A DNA stretch of 64,000 nt from Mesoflavibacter profundi (GTDB taxonomy: Bacteria; Bacteroidota; Bacteroidia; Flavobacteriales; Flavobacteriaceae): the NCBI RefSeq assembly GCF_014764305.1, contig NZ_CP061703.1, forward strand, positions 310,001-374,000, in the 5' to 3' direction. A model generated the notes under the pieces. It saw nothing but the letters and a program-made list of their open reading frames with translations, was not told the DNA's origin and made no database searches. Positions 54,862 through 63,117 of this stretch are shown piece after piece. The stretch's first letter is position 1; the number at the start of each line of letters is the position of its first letter. The translations under genes and the position numbers were made by a program.

Positions 54862-56115
54862 TTAATCAATTTTTAATGCTGAAAATGCCTTATTAATAGC
54901 GTCATGTTTTGCAAGATTATCTACTTTATAATAACTATTAAACGTTTTAAAATCTTTATGCCCAGTCATCTCCATAATTGTTTTATCTGCAACTCCTTTA
55001 TTTTTTAAAATTGTAATGAAAGTCCTTCTGGCAGTATGAGTACTTACCCTTTTATAAAATGGTGCTTTTAGTATTTTATGTTCCCTATTTTTAGTTCTAC
55101 TATATTCTACTTCAAAGGTAAATTGAGCATTTTTAAATATTTCTTTAATAAACTGATTCTGCTTTTGATTACTAATTAATGGTAATTGAAATTTATATTT
55201 TTCTAAAATATTTTTACTAACTTCAAATAGAGGAATTTCTCTTACTTCTTTAGCAACATCTTTTTCCTCCTTAATTAGGATTGAATTTTCAGTTACAGTA
55301 CGTTTATTTATTCTTTTTAACTCTCCATACCTAAGTCCTGTTAAACATTGAAACACAAAAACATCTTTAACTTTTTCTAATGCCAGAGACTGAGGTTGGT
55401 ATGTGTAAATTTCATTTACTTGATCTAAATTTAACGCAATTTCTTTAGTGATAACTCTTTCTGGTTTTTTGAAATCTATAAAAGCATTGTTATATGTGTA
55501 TTTATTTTTTAATGCCCAAAACATAAATGTTTTAAATAGTCCAAGGTTTCTGGCAAATGTATTGGTACTATGGTCTAAGACTCTATAACAAAAATCTTTA
55601 AATTCAGTATCAAAATTATTATTTATTGTACTGAATGTAAGTTTGTATTTTTTTCTAGCTTCAAAATCAAGTAAGTGGTTTTTTATATTAATATATCTTT
55701 TTATTGTTGAAGGTTTCCATTCTTTACGTTTTTGTTTTTCCATCATAAAATCATCGTATGCATCAAAAAAACTATTACTCTTTTTAGAAATTTTTTTAAA
55801 CTCTAAATCAAATGAATCACGTAATATTTTTGAAGTAAATTCTTCATTAATTTTTAAACATAATGCCTGAGTTTCTTCAAATTTCTGAGAATACCTTGAT
55901 AGCTGAGTATTTACTGTTAAATTATTAGGAACCTTATGTTTTCCTTTTAAATAAGGTTGCCTATAATCAAAATCCCAATTTATTGGAGCTATTGTTTCTC
56001 CTGTAGAATAAACAAACTTTTTTTTCTCTTTATTAAAATGACATGTAAAATAGATTAACGATGGCTTTTCTCCTTTTTGGTTTTGAGGATTTTTTAAGTA
56101 AAAAGAATGTTTCAT
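54862..56115 (-). CDS. Tyrosine site-specific integrase of the island
   Basis: A 417-residue recombinase with an N-terminal arm-binding domain (SLIYFTCHFNKEKKKFVYSTGETIAP), a SAM-like core-binding domain and a C-terminal catalytic domain. The catalytic residues are visible: Arg in LTGLRYGEL (near 261), H-x-x-R in STHTARRTF (H360, R363), His in MTGHKDF (386) and Tyr in FNSYYKVD (396/397). It inserts and excises the island at the 3' end of ssrA. Arm-type repeats lie in its leader, which suggests that integrase binding may affect its own expression. Confidence 0.95.
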   Translation of the reverse strand: MKHSFYLKNPQNQKGEKPSLIYFTCHFNKEKKKFVYSTGETIAPINWDFDYRQPYLKGKHKVPNNLTVNTQLSRYSQKFEETQALCLKINEEFTSKILRDSFDLEFKKISKKSNSFFDAYDDFMMEKQKRKEWKPSTIKRYINIKNHLLDFEARKKYKLTFSTINNNFDTEFKDFCYRVLDHSTNTFARNLGLFKTFMFWALKNKYTYNNAFIDFKKPERVITKEIALNLDQVNEIYTYQPQSLALEKVKDVFVFQCLTGLRYGELKRINKRTVTENSILIKEEKDVAKEVREIPLFEVSKNILEKYKFQLPLISNQKQNQFIKEIFKNAQFTFEVEYSRTKNREHKILKAPFYKRVSTHTARRTFITILKNKGVADKTIMEMTGHKDFKTFNSYYKVDNLAKHDAINKAFSALKID

Positions 56116-56143
56116 TATTATTAAAATAATTGTGTTTTAAATT

Positions 56144-56216
56144 AGGCTGACAAAACAGGTGACAAAATAGGTGACAAAATAGGTGACAAAATAGGTGACA
56201 AAATAGGTGACAAAAT
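56144..56216. repeat. Arm-type direct repeats, right end (five perfect copies and one degenerate)
   Basis: Five tandem AGGTGACAAAAT units (56157-56216) preceded by a degenerate 13-bp unit. The same 12-mer is repeated twice inside attL. They lie between 29 and 101 bp upstream of the integrase start and about 115 bp from the attR core. Confidence 0.85.
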
Positions 56217-56330
56217 AGTTATTGTTTATTATATCTTGCAAACAGAAAATAACTACAACATAGCGTTATTACTATCAAATATAGCATTTATTATACTTTA
56301 AACAAAAAATCTAAATATATAATACCAATA

Positions 56331-56386
56331 CTCTCCGACTCCACAAAAAACCCTGTAAAGTATTGATTTTACAGGGTTTTATTTTT
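56331..56386. other. attR: right attachment repeat of the island
   Basis: A 54/56 match to 41844-41899, containing the last bases of ssrA (CTCTCCGACTCCACA) and a full copy of its terminator, but no other part of ssrA. It marks the right end of the 14.5-kb island. Confidence 0.92.
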
Positions 56387-56526
56387 TTAGCCACAAAAAA
56401 GTTGATAATATTACCGTTTAACAGTCTTTAACAGCTTTATTTAAACTTATCCTAATTGTAGTTTTATTAAGACAATTCTTACTTTAATAGTTTTAATTTT
56501 ATTGAACAACCAAAAAAATAAAAACT

Positions 56527-56685
56527 ATGAGCATTTTAACTATTATCCTTAATCTTTTTATTCCGCCTTTATCGGTTTTTTTAAATAAAGGTTTAGGTAA
56601 AGATTTTTTAATAAATTTAATTTTATCTCTTATATTCTGGTTACCTGGTGTAATACACGCCTTTTATGTAACTAGTGACAGATAA
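56527..56685 (+). CDS. YqaE/Pmp3 family membrane peptide
   Basis: A 52-residue protein with two membrane helices: LTIILNLFIPPLSVFLNKGLGKDF and NLILSLIFWLPGVIHAFYV. The PPLSVFL-KGLGKDF-LPGVIHA pattern is diagnostic for the UPF0057/Pmp3 family. Members affect membrane potential or ion tolerance. The first chromosomal gene right of the island. Confidence 0.85.
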   Translation: MSILTIILNLFIPPLSVFLNKGLGKDFLINLILSLIFWLPGVIHAFYVTSDR

Positions 56686-56690
56686 ATTAA

Positions 56691-56720
56691 AAAAATCCCA
56701 ATCTAACGATTGGGATTTTT
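56691..56720. terminator. Bidirectional terminator between YqaE and rhodanese genes
   Basis: AAAAATCCCAATC, loop TAAC, GATTGGGATTTTT: a perfect 13-bp stem. It serves both convergent genes and touches the stop codon of the rhodanese gene. Confidence 0.9.
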
Positions 56721-57100
56721 TATTTTGTTTGTTCTTGACTTTTCCATTTGCTATATCCACCTTTAAAGTCGTAGATTTTAACAAATCCTAGTTCTTTCAT
56801 TTTTTCTGCGCATTTTGCACTTCTTCCTCCCATTTGACAGTAAACCATTACGGGTTTATCTTTATCCAACTTTTGTATATCTTGATCAAATGTTGGCGAA
56901 AAGAAATCTATGTTTTGGGCTTGATTTATATGACCTTCTTTATACTCTTTAGGTGTTCTTACATCTACTAGTTGTATGTCTTCTAGATCTAAATAAGTTT
57001 CCATTTCTTCGTAAGAAACAACTTGTACGTTTGTTGCTTTTTCTTCACAACTTACTAATGAAATTAATAAGAAACTAAGTATAATTGATATCTTTTTCAT
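56720..57100 (-). CDS. Rhodanese-domain lipoprotein
   Basis: A 126-residue lipoprotein; the ATG at 57100 gives the lipobox SLVSCEE. The rhodanese fold contains LVDVRTPKEYKEGHI and the active-site loop YCQMGGRSAKCAEKM, with the catalytic Cys in YCQMGGRS. It would transfer sulfur or detect thiols in the periplasm. The second rhodanese gene ends 14 bp upstream. Confidence 0.88.
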   Translation of the reverse strand: MKKISIILSFLLISLVSCEEKATNVQVVSYEEMETYLDLEDIQLVDVRTPKEYKEGHINQAQNIDFFSPTFDQDIQKLDKDKPVMVYCQMGGRSAKCAEKMKELGFVKIYDFKGGYSKWKSQEQTK

Positions 57101-57114
57101 TATAAATAGTTTTT

Positions 57115-57423
57115 TTATTCTACTTCTCCGTTCCAATCTAATATTCCTCCAACTAAATTGTAAGCATTTTCAAATCCTAACTGATTCATGATATTACATG
57201 CTTGACCACTTCTTGCTCCTGATCTACAATACACGTAGTAGTTTTTACTTTTGTCAAGTTCTTCAAGCTGATAAATAAAGCCTTGTCCTTTATGTATATC
57301 TATGTTTATAGAATTTGGTATTTTACGTTCGGCAACTTCAGCTTCTGTTCTAACGTCTAATATAATTGCGTTATCGTCTGCTTGTAATTGCTCTGTCCAT
57401 TGCTCTTGTGATAAGTCTGCCAT
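57115..57423 (-). CDS. Single-domain rhodanese
   Basis: A 102-residue cytoplasmic sulfurtransferase: ILDVRTEAEVAERKI and active-site loop YCRSGARSGQAC with the catalytic Cys. It lacks a signal peptide, unlike its neighbour, so the pair may serve in two compartments. Confidence 0.88.
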   Translation of the reverse strand: MADLSQEQWTEQLQADDNAIILDVRTEAEVAERKIPNSINIDIHKGQGFIYQLEELDKSKNYYVYCRSGARSGQACNIMNQLGFENAYNLVGGILDWNGEVE

Positions 57424-57472
57424 TTTATATTATTTTTTTCAAAATTAATATTTCTTAAGTATTAAGACGTAA

Positions 57473-57504
57473 AAAAAACCGAAATGTTACAGTTCGGTTT
57501 TTTG
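57473..57504 (-). terminator. Terminator after the thioredoxin-family gene
   Basis: AAAAACCGAA, loop, TTCGGTTTTTT: a strong stem with A and T runs, just after the gene that ends at 57515. Confidence 0.85.
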
Positions 57505-57514
57505 ATATTTTAAA

Positions 57515-58126
57515 TTAGGCCTTTATAGAACAGCCTATTGCTTTGGTTTCTTTCACTTTTATTTCATTTCCTTGCAATAATGCATTAACAGCATCTTCTA
57601 CATATTTGGTCTTAACTGCATTGGCATCTTGAAAATTATCATCTATTGCACCAATGTATTTTACAATATTACCTTTTTTTGTTTTTTGTAAAACGTATAT
57701 ATGCGGCGTTTTTGTTGCGCCATATTGTGGATAAATGTCTTGTTCTGCATCTATTAAATACGGAAATGTAAAGCCTTTCTCTTTTGCTCTTTTTTGCATT
57801 GCCTCCATATTATCTCCTGGTTTAATAGTAGTATTATTTGGCATAATTGCTATAACAGGATAACCTTTGCTAGCGTATTTTTTATTTAACGCTTCTACTC
57901 TATCCTCATAAGCTATTGCATAAGGACATGTATTACAAGTAAATGTTATTATAAATCCTTTAGCATCTTCGAAATCTGATAATGATACCATTGTACCATC
58001 AATGTTCTCTAGTTTAAAGTCTGTTGCGACATCACCTATTTTATAACCTTGGCTTGATTTAATTGTAAAAGCACTAACAGATAGCACTAGCACAAATAAT
58101 ATTAATAGTTTTTGTGTTGTTTTCAT
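57515..58126 (-). CDS. Exported thioredoxin-family (peroxiredoxin-like) protein
   Basis: A 203-residue protein with a signal peptide (LLILFVLVLSVSAFTIKSS) and an AhpC/TSA-like thioredoxin fold: GDVATDFKLENIDG, FTCNTCPYAIAYEDR and TPHIYVLQKTKKG. The CxxC (CNTC) and cis-proline (KTPH) are intact. Probably a periplasmic redox enzyme. It follows the TlpA-like gene by 5 bp. Confidence 0.88.
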   Translation of the reverse strand: MKTTQKLLILFVLVLSVSAFTIKSSQGYKIGDVATDFKLENIDGTMVSLSDFEDAKGFIITFTCNTCPYAIAYEDRVEALNKKYASKGYPVIAIMPNNTTIKPGDNMEAMQKRAKEKGFTFPYLIDAEQDIYPQYGATKTPHIYVLQKTKKGNIVKYIGAIDDNFQDANAVKTKYVEDAVNALLQGNEIKVKETKAIGCSIKA

Positions 58127-58131
58127 ATCAT

Positions 58132-58617
58132 TTAATTTAAAAATTGGTTTAAGGTGTCTTGTAATTGGTTATATTCAAAAGGTTGCTCATAAAACGCTCT
58201 TTTTTTTGAGTTGAAAATTAGTGTCGCAGGAATTGCTCCAGACCAATCTTTATCTACTTTTGGTATCCATGTATTAGAATCCATATCGTTTAAAGCATAT
58301 AATTGTGATTGTAATTGGTTTTCTTTAACGAACGTTTTTAACTTGGTATCAAAATGCTTAGGGAAATCTAAACTCACCAAAATAACCTCTACATTTTTAT
58401 CCTTATAGTCTTTGTTTAATTTTTCAAAATAAGGTAATTCTTTTACACAAGGTGCGCACCAAGTTGCCCAAAAGTTAACAACATAGGTTTTATTATCTTG
58501 CTTATTTAAAACGTGTTCTAATTGAGAAAAGTCAACTTCTTTAAATGTATTTTCTTTTGCCGAGTCTTTACAAGAGACAAACAACATAAGCATTACTGCA
58601 GTAACTAAATATTTCAT
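58132..58617 (-). CDS. TlpA-like thiol-disulfide lipoprotein
   Basis: A 161-residue thioredoxin-fold lipoprotein (lipobox LFVSCKD). The active site is NFWATWCAPCVKELPYF (CAPC) and the cis-proline is in GAIPATLIF. It reduces or exchanges disulfides outside the inner membrane. First gene of a two-gene operon with the peroxiredoxin-like gene. Confidence 0.9.
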   Translation of the reverse strand: MKYLVTAVMLMLFVSCKDSAKENTFKEVDFSQLEHVLNKQDNKTYVVNFWATWCAPCVKELPYFEKLNKDYKDKNVEVILVSLDFPKHFDTKLKTFVKENQLQSQLYALNDMDSNTWIPKVDKDWSGAIPATLIFNSKKRAFYEQPFEYNQLQDTLNQFLN

Positions 58618-58698
58618 TATTAATAAAATTGTTACTAAAAATACTAATCGTTTTACGGCTAATTAAAACTTTAACAAATAATTAAAGCCCATTTAAGT

Positions 58699-58728
58699 TT
58701 GAAAACTGAAAATTCATTTTTATATTTG
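58699..58728 (+). promoter_or_regulatory. Promoter of the trp operon
   Basis: TTG at 58699-58701 and TATATTTG at 58721-58728 are separated by 19 bp. TATATTTG is a perfect TAnnTTTG. Transcription should begin a few bases ahead of the leader peptide start at 58747. Confidence 0.75.
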
Positions 58729-58746
58729 AACCATCAAAAAAAATCG

Positions 58747-58809
58747 ATGAACACAATTTTAAATCATACATGGTGGTGGAACTTCAAGAACTCAAATTTC
58801 GTGAAGTAG
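58747..58809 (+). CDS. trpL: trp leader peptide with three Trp codons
   Basis: A 20-residue peptide that includes NHTWWWNF, with three consecutive TGG codons at 58771-58779. A stem can form across the end of the reading frame (ACTTC at 58781 region with GAAGT near 58803), and a strong terminator follows. Low charged tRNA-Trp would stall the ribosome on these codons and favour read-through into trpE; this is classical attenuation. Confidence 0.92.
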   Translation: MNTILNHTWWWNFKNSNFVK

Positions 58810-58844
58810 CATTGCTATATATTTAAAATTTAAATTATATCTAA

Positions 58845-58878
58845 AAGGCTTGTCATTCACGACAAGCCTTTTTTTTTT
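58845..58878 (+). terminator. trp attenuator terminator
   Basis: A perfect 10-bp stem AAGGCTTGTC / GACAAGCCTT, loop ATTCAC, and a run of about ten T. It lies 36 bp after the leader peptide stop and 54 bp before trpE. Confidence 0.93.
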
Positions 58879-58931
58879 AACTAACTAATTAAATATCTCT
58901 TAAAAGCAGAGACTTAAAACAAATTATTAAA

Positions 58932-60329
58932 ATGAAAACTTTTAGTCTTTACACACATTACAAAAAGATACTTGCAGATACGATTACTCCTGTAAGTATT
59001 TATTTAAAAATCAGGGATAAATATCCCAATAGTATCTTGCTAGAAAGTAGCGATTATCATGCCAACGACAATAGTTTTTCATACGTTTGCTTTAATCCAA
59101 TTGCATCTATAAAAGTAGACGATAAGTCTATAACACAAACGTTTCCTGACGGAAGCGTTATGCGTAATAAAGTAAAAAATGTAACGCAAATGATGCATAA
59201 ATTTACCAAACGCTTTAAAGTAGATTCTGATACCGATTTTAAATTTATAAACAACGGAATATTTGGTTACACTGCTTACGATGCTGTAAAACATTTTGAA
59301 GATGTAGAGATTAATAAAAAGCCAAACTCTATAAATATTCCAGATATATATTATGCAGTTTATCAAAACATTATAGCCATAAATCACTTTAAAAACGAAG
59401 CTTATGTGTTTGCGCATTGCTTTGAAACAGAAAACAATATAGACGAAGTTTTACAATTAATAAACTCTAAAAATTTTGCGTCTTATAGTTTCAAAACAAA
59501 TTCTGAAATATCTTCAAATTTAACAGATGACGAGTATAAATCTCATGTAGAATTAGCAAAAAAACATTGTGCAAGAGGTGATGTATTTCAGTTAGTACTA
59601 TCTAGAAAATTTAATCAAGCTTTTAAAGGCGACGAGTTTAATGTTTATCGTGCCTTAAGAAGTATAAATCCATCGCCTTACCTATTCTATTTTGATTACG
59701 GTGATTTTAAAATTTTTGGAAGTTCGCCAGAAGCGCAATTAGTGGTCAACAAAGGTAAAGCCGAAATACATCCAATAGCTGGTACATTTAAAAGAACCGG
59801 TAACGATGAAGAAGATCAAAAACTAGCAAAAAAACTAGCAGAAGACGTAAAAGAAAATGCAGAACACGTTATGCTTGTTGATCTTGCAAGAAACGATTTA
59901 AGTAGACACGGAAGCGAAGTAAAAGTAGACACGTATCGTGAAGCACAATTCTTCTCTCATGTTATTCACTTAGTAAGTAAAGTTACTGGTAAAGTCCATA
60001 AAGATACTGCTACAATGCAAGTAGTTGCAGATACTTTTCCGGCTGGCACATTAAGTGGCGCACCAAAACATATGGCAATGCAACTAATAGAAAAATACGA
60101 AAAAACCAGTCGCGCATTTTATGGCGGAGCGATAGGATTTATGGATTTTGAAGGTAATTACAATCATGCCATTATGATTAGAACTTTTTTAAGTAAAAAC
60201 CACCAATTACATTGGCAAGCTGGTGCAGGTTTAGTATCTAAATCTGATCCAGAAAACGAATTACAAGAAGTGTTTAACAAGTTAGGCGCATTAACAAAAG
60301 CAATTGATTTAGCAGAAGAAATTAATTAA
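58932..60329 (+). CDS. trpE: Anthranilate synthase component I
   Basis: A 465-residue chorismate-using enzyme that makes anthranilate with ammonia from TrpG. Motifs: the Trp-feedback-like LLESSDYH, FQLVLSRKFNQAF, PSPYLFYFDYGDFKIFGSSPE, HPIAGTFKRTG and DTFPAGTLSGAPK, with the metal-binding glutamates near the C-terminus. First structural gene after the attenuator. Length is normal. Confidence 0.96.
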   Translation: MKTFSLYTHYKKILADTITPVSIYLKIRDKYPNSILLESSDYHANDNSFSYVCFNPIASIKVDDKSITQTFPDGSVMRNKVKNVTQMMHKFTKRFKVDSDTDFKFINNGIFGYTAYDAVKHFEDVEINKKPNSINIPDIYYAVYQNIIAINHFKNEAYVFAHCFETENNIDEVLQLINSKNFASYSFKTNSEISSNLTDDEYKSHVELAKKHCARGDVFQLVLSRKFNQAFKGDEFNVYRALRSINPSPYLFYFDYGDFKIFGSSPEAQLVVNKGKAEIHPIAGTFKRTGNDEEDQKLAKKLAEDVKENAEHVMLVDLARNDLSRHGSEVKVDTYREAQFFSHVIHLVSKVTGKVHKDTATMQVVADTFPAGTLSGAPKHMAMQLIEKYEKTSRAFYGGAIGFMDFEGNYNHAIMIRTFLSKNHQLHWQAGAGLVSKSDPENELQEVFNKLGALTKAIDLAEEIN

Positions 60330-60349
60330 TCCCAAATCTTGAAAATATC

Positions 60350-60916
60350 ATGAAAAAAGTATTAGTTATAGATAATTACGACAGTTTTACTTACAATTTA
60401 GTTCATTACTTAGAAGATTTAGATTGTGAAGTTACTGTAAGAAGAAACGATAAACTAACCTTAGACTTTGTCGATCAATTTGACAAAATTGTTTTATCTC
60501 CTGGACCAGGAATACCAGATGAAGCTGGTTTATTAAAAGACATTATAAAAACCTATGCGCCAACAAAAAGTATTTTTGGTGTTTGTTTAGGTCAACAAGC
60601 AATAGGAGAAGTTTTTGGCGGACAATTAATTAACCTTAACGATGTATATCATGGCGTTTCTACAAAAGTAACAATAACCGTTGAAGATGAATCTCTTTTT
60701 AATGGCTTAGAAAAAACTATAGAAGTAGGTAGATACCATTCTTGGGTTGTAGATTCTAATTTACCTGAAAGTTTAGAAGCTACATCGGTAGACGAAAACG
60801 GACAAATTATGTCTTTGCGTCATAAAACATACGATGTAAAAGGTGTACAATATCATCCAGAAAGTGTGTTAACACCTTACGGAAAGAAAATTTTAGAAAA
60901 TTGGTTAAAAGATTGA
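60350..60916 (+). CDS. trpG: Anthranilate synthase component II, glutamine amidotransferase
   Basis: A 188-residue class I amidotransferase: LVIDNYDSFTYNLVHYL at the start, LSPGPGIPDEAG, nucleophile Cys in FGVCLGQQAIGEVFGG, and the His/Glu pair in VQYHPESVLTP. It hydrolyses glutamine and passes ammonia to TrpE. It starts 20 bp after trpE. Confidence 0.96.
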   Translation: MKKVLVIDNYDSFTYNLVHYLEDLDCEVTVRRNDKLTLDFVDQFDKIVLSPGPGIPDEAGLLKDIIKTYAPTKSIFGVCLGQQAIGEVFGGQLINLNDVYHGVSTKVTITVEDESLFNGLEKTIEVGRYHSWVVDSNLPESLEATSVDENGQIMSLRHKTYDVKGVQYHPESVLTPYGKKILENWLKD

Positions 60917-61065
60917 ATCTGCCATTCAGTATTTGTTGCGGCATCCGAAAAGATTTAATTAAAAACATATAAAAAAATAAAGCATAAAAATTAATTTCAT
61001 TCAGAGCAATGTGAAGAATTTATAGAGCACTTCGACAAGCTCAGTTTGAAAATTAGATAATAAAA
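60917..61065. other. trpG-trpD intergenic region with dispersed repeat word
   Basis: 149 bp. It contains CACTTCGACAAGCTCAGT at about 61027-61044, a word common as a dispersed repeat in many Bacteroidota genomes, and a GC-rich stretch near 60,940. No open frame. Confidence 0.5.
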
Positions 61066-62058
61066 ATGAAACACATATTAAACCGATTAATAAACCACGA
61101 AAGCATTTCGACAGAAGAAGCTAAACAAGTATTAGTTAACATATCTACAGGTATGTATAATCAAAGTCAGATAGCAGCTTTTTTAACAGTTTACATGATG
61201 CGAAGTATCACCTTAGAAGAGTTAAAAGGCTTTAGAGATGCTTTGCTAGAACTTTGTATTCCTGTTGATTTATCAGACTTTAACGCTATAGACTTATGTG
61301 GTACTGGTGGCGATGGTAAAAACACATTTAACATCTCTACACTTTCTTCTTTTATCGCTGCTGGAGCAGGAATAAAAGTAGCCAAACATGGTAATTATGG
61401 AGTATCTTCTGCTTCTGGATCTTCAAATGTTTTAGAAGAATTAGGTGTAAAATTCACCAATAATGAAGATATTTTAAAACGCAGTATAGACCAAGCCAAT
61501 ATATGCGTTATGCATGCGCCTTTATTTCATCCAGCAATGAAAAATGTAGGTCCAATTAGAAAAGAATTAGGCGTAAAAACATTCTTTAATATGCTAGGAC
61601 CAATGGTTAATCCTGCGTTTCCTAAAAACCAAATGGTTGGTGTATTTAATTTAGAATTACAGCGCCTTTACGGCTATTTATACCAACAAACCGATAAAAA
61701 TTATAGCATCATTCACTCCATGGATGGTTATGATGAGATTTCCCTAACTGGACAAACCAAAATTATAAGAAATCAATCCGAAGTTATTTTAAATCCATGC
61801 GATTTAGAAGTCGATCAAATTGAAGCTTCAGAAATATTTGGAGGAGACACTGTAGAAGATGCTGCAAAAATCTTTAAAAAAGTGATTACTGGTAAAGGCA
61901 CAAAAGCCCAAAACAATGTGGTTTGTGCTAACGCTGGATTAGCTATAGCTACAGTTAAGCACATTTCGCATAAAGAAGGTTTTAAACTAGCTAAGGAAAG
62001 CTTAGGAACTGGAGCAGCTAAACGAAGTCTAGAAAAATTAATCGAGATAAGTAGTTAG
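61066..62058 (+). CDS. trpD: Anthranilate phosphoribosyltransferase
   Basis: A 330-residue enzyme that joins anthranilate to PRPP. The PRPP loop is DLCGTGGDGKNTFNIST, and KHGNYGVSSASGSSNVLEELG and GPMVNPAFPKNQMVGVFN follow. The last two serines and the TAG stop are encoded by the first bases of the GTAGTTA tandem repeat at 62051, so the 3' end of the gene overlaps this array. Confidence 0.96.
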   Translation: MKHILNRLINHESISTEEAKQVLVNISTGMYNQSQIAAFLTVYMMRSITLEELKGFRDALLELCIPVDLSDFNAIDLCGTGGDGKNTFNISTLSSFIAAGAGIKVAKHGNYGVSSASGSSNVLEELGVKFTNNEDILKRSIDQANICVMHAPLFHPAMKNVGPIRKELGVKTFFNMLGPMVNPAFPKNQMVGVFNLELQRLYGYLYQQTDKNYSIIHSMDGYDEISLTGQTKIIRNQSEVILNPCDLEVDQIEASEIFGGDTVEDAAKIFKKVITGKGTKAQNNVVCANAGLAIATVKHISHKEGFKLAKESLGTGAAKRSLEKLIEISS

Positions 62059-62102
62059 TAGTTAGTAGTTAGTAGTTAGTAGTTAGTAGTTAGTAGTTAG
62101 TA
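62051..62102. repeat. Heptanucleotide tandem repeat, seven GTAGTTA units
   Basis: Seven perfect units plus three bases. The array begins inside trpD and supplies its stop codon. A related array lies at 11747-11795. Confidence 0.95.
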
Positions 62103-62157
62103 AAAAAGGTAATATATATTAAAATAGAAAATAACATTATAAAAGTCAAGTCCTAAG

Positions 62158-62287
62158 TTTCGACATAGTCGAAATCATCAAAATTCAGAAATAATGAGCG
62201 TAGGAATGTAGATGCAAAGCGTAGCTTTAAGCACGAAATTCCGAAAGTGAAAGATGCTTTAGCAATTTCCTAATTTTGATATGATTT
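62158..62287. repeat. Structured element between trpD and trpC
   Basis: A short palindrome TTTCGAC-AT-AGTCGAAA is followed by a long imperfect inverted repeat: left arm 62174-62192 and right arm 62265-62285 pair over about 19 bases with a 2-nt bulge. A nested hairpin AAAGC-GTA-GCTTT is at 62216-62228. Possibly a MITE-like remnant or an RNA structure within the operon transcript. Confidence 0.5.
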
Positions 62288-62331
62288 TTTGTTTCGTTTT
62301 GCATCAAGGCAAAATGAATAAATAAGATAAA

Positions 62332-63117
62332 ATGAACATTTTAGATAAAATTACAGCAGATAAACGTAAAGAAGTCGATTTAAAAAAATCACTAATTCCT
62401 ATCAATCAATTAGAACAATCCATTCTATTTGAAAGACAAACCATTTTATTAACAGAGCGATTAAAAAATAGTGCTTCAGGTATAATTGCAGAACACAAAC
62501 GTCGTTCACCTTCTAAAGCAACTATAAATCAAAATTTAAACGTTCAAGATGTTGCAAAAGGTTACGAAAACGCTGGTGTTTGCGGTATGTCTGTACTAAC
62601 CGACGGTAAATATTTTGGCGGTAGTTTAGACGATTTAATTCTTGCAAGAGCAAGTAGTAATTTACCACTACTTAGAAAAGAATTTATAATAGACCAATAT
62701 CAAATTATCGAAGCAAAAGCTTATGGTGCAGATGTCATTTTATTAATTGCTGCAATACTTTCTAAAGAAGAAATCAAGCAGTTTTCAACACTTGCTAAAC
62801 AATTAAATTTAGATGTTTTACTAGAAGTCCATAATGAAGAAGAATTACACAAATCCATCATGCCAAGCATTGATATGTTAGGCGTAAATAACCGAAATTT
62901 AAAAACTTTTGAAGTCTCGCTAGATACAAGTAAAACGTTAAGTGAAATGATTCCTAATGATTTTGTTAAAGTATCTGAAAGCGGAATAAGCACTGTTGAA
63001 GCCATTAAAGATTTAAAGCAATTTGGCTATAAAGGTTTTTTAATAGGCGAAAACTTTATGAAAACAGACAATCCAGGAGAAAGCGCAACTCAGTTTATTC
63101 AAAATTTAGAAAAATGA
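62332..63117 (+). CDS. trpC: Indole-3-glycerol phosphate synthase
   Basis: A 261-residue TIM-barrel enzyme that closes the indole ring. Motifs: AEHKRRSPSKATIN near residue 55 with the catalytic lysine, LTDGKYFGGSLDDL, RKEFIIDQYQIIEAKAYGADVILLI, GVNNRNLKTFEV and SESGIST. Its last bases overlap the trpF start (ATGA). Confidence 0.96.
   Translation: MNILDKITADKRKEVDLKKSLIPINQLEQSILFERQTILLTERLKNSASGIIAEHKRRSPSKATINQNLNVQDVAKGYENAGVCGMSVLTDGKYFGGSLDDLILARASSNLPLLRKEFIIDQYQIIEAKAYGADVILLIAAILSKEEIKQFSTLAKQLNLDVLLEVHNEEELHKSIMPSIDMLGVNNRNLKTFEVSLDTSKTLSEMIPNDFVKVSESGISTVEAIKDLKQFGYKGFLIGENFMKTDNPGESATQFIQNLEK

Noticed and set aside
56144-56216. Possible CRISPR array
   Set aside because: Units are 12 bp and contiguous, with no spacers; they match repeats at the other island end, so arm sites fit better.
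56331-56386. A second tRNA or tmRNA gene
   Set aside because: Only the last 15 bases of ssrA and its terminator are present; it is attR.
59057-59417. Antisense frames in trpE
   Set aside because: TrpE is a secure call on the plus strand; the antisense products show no protein family pattern.
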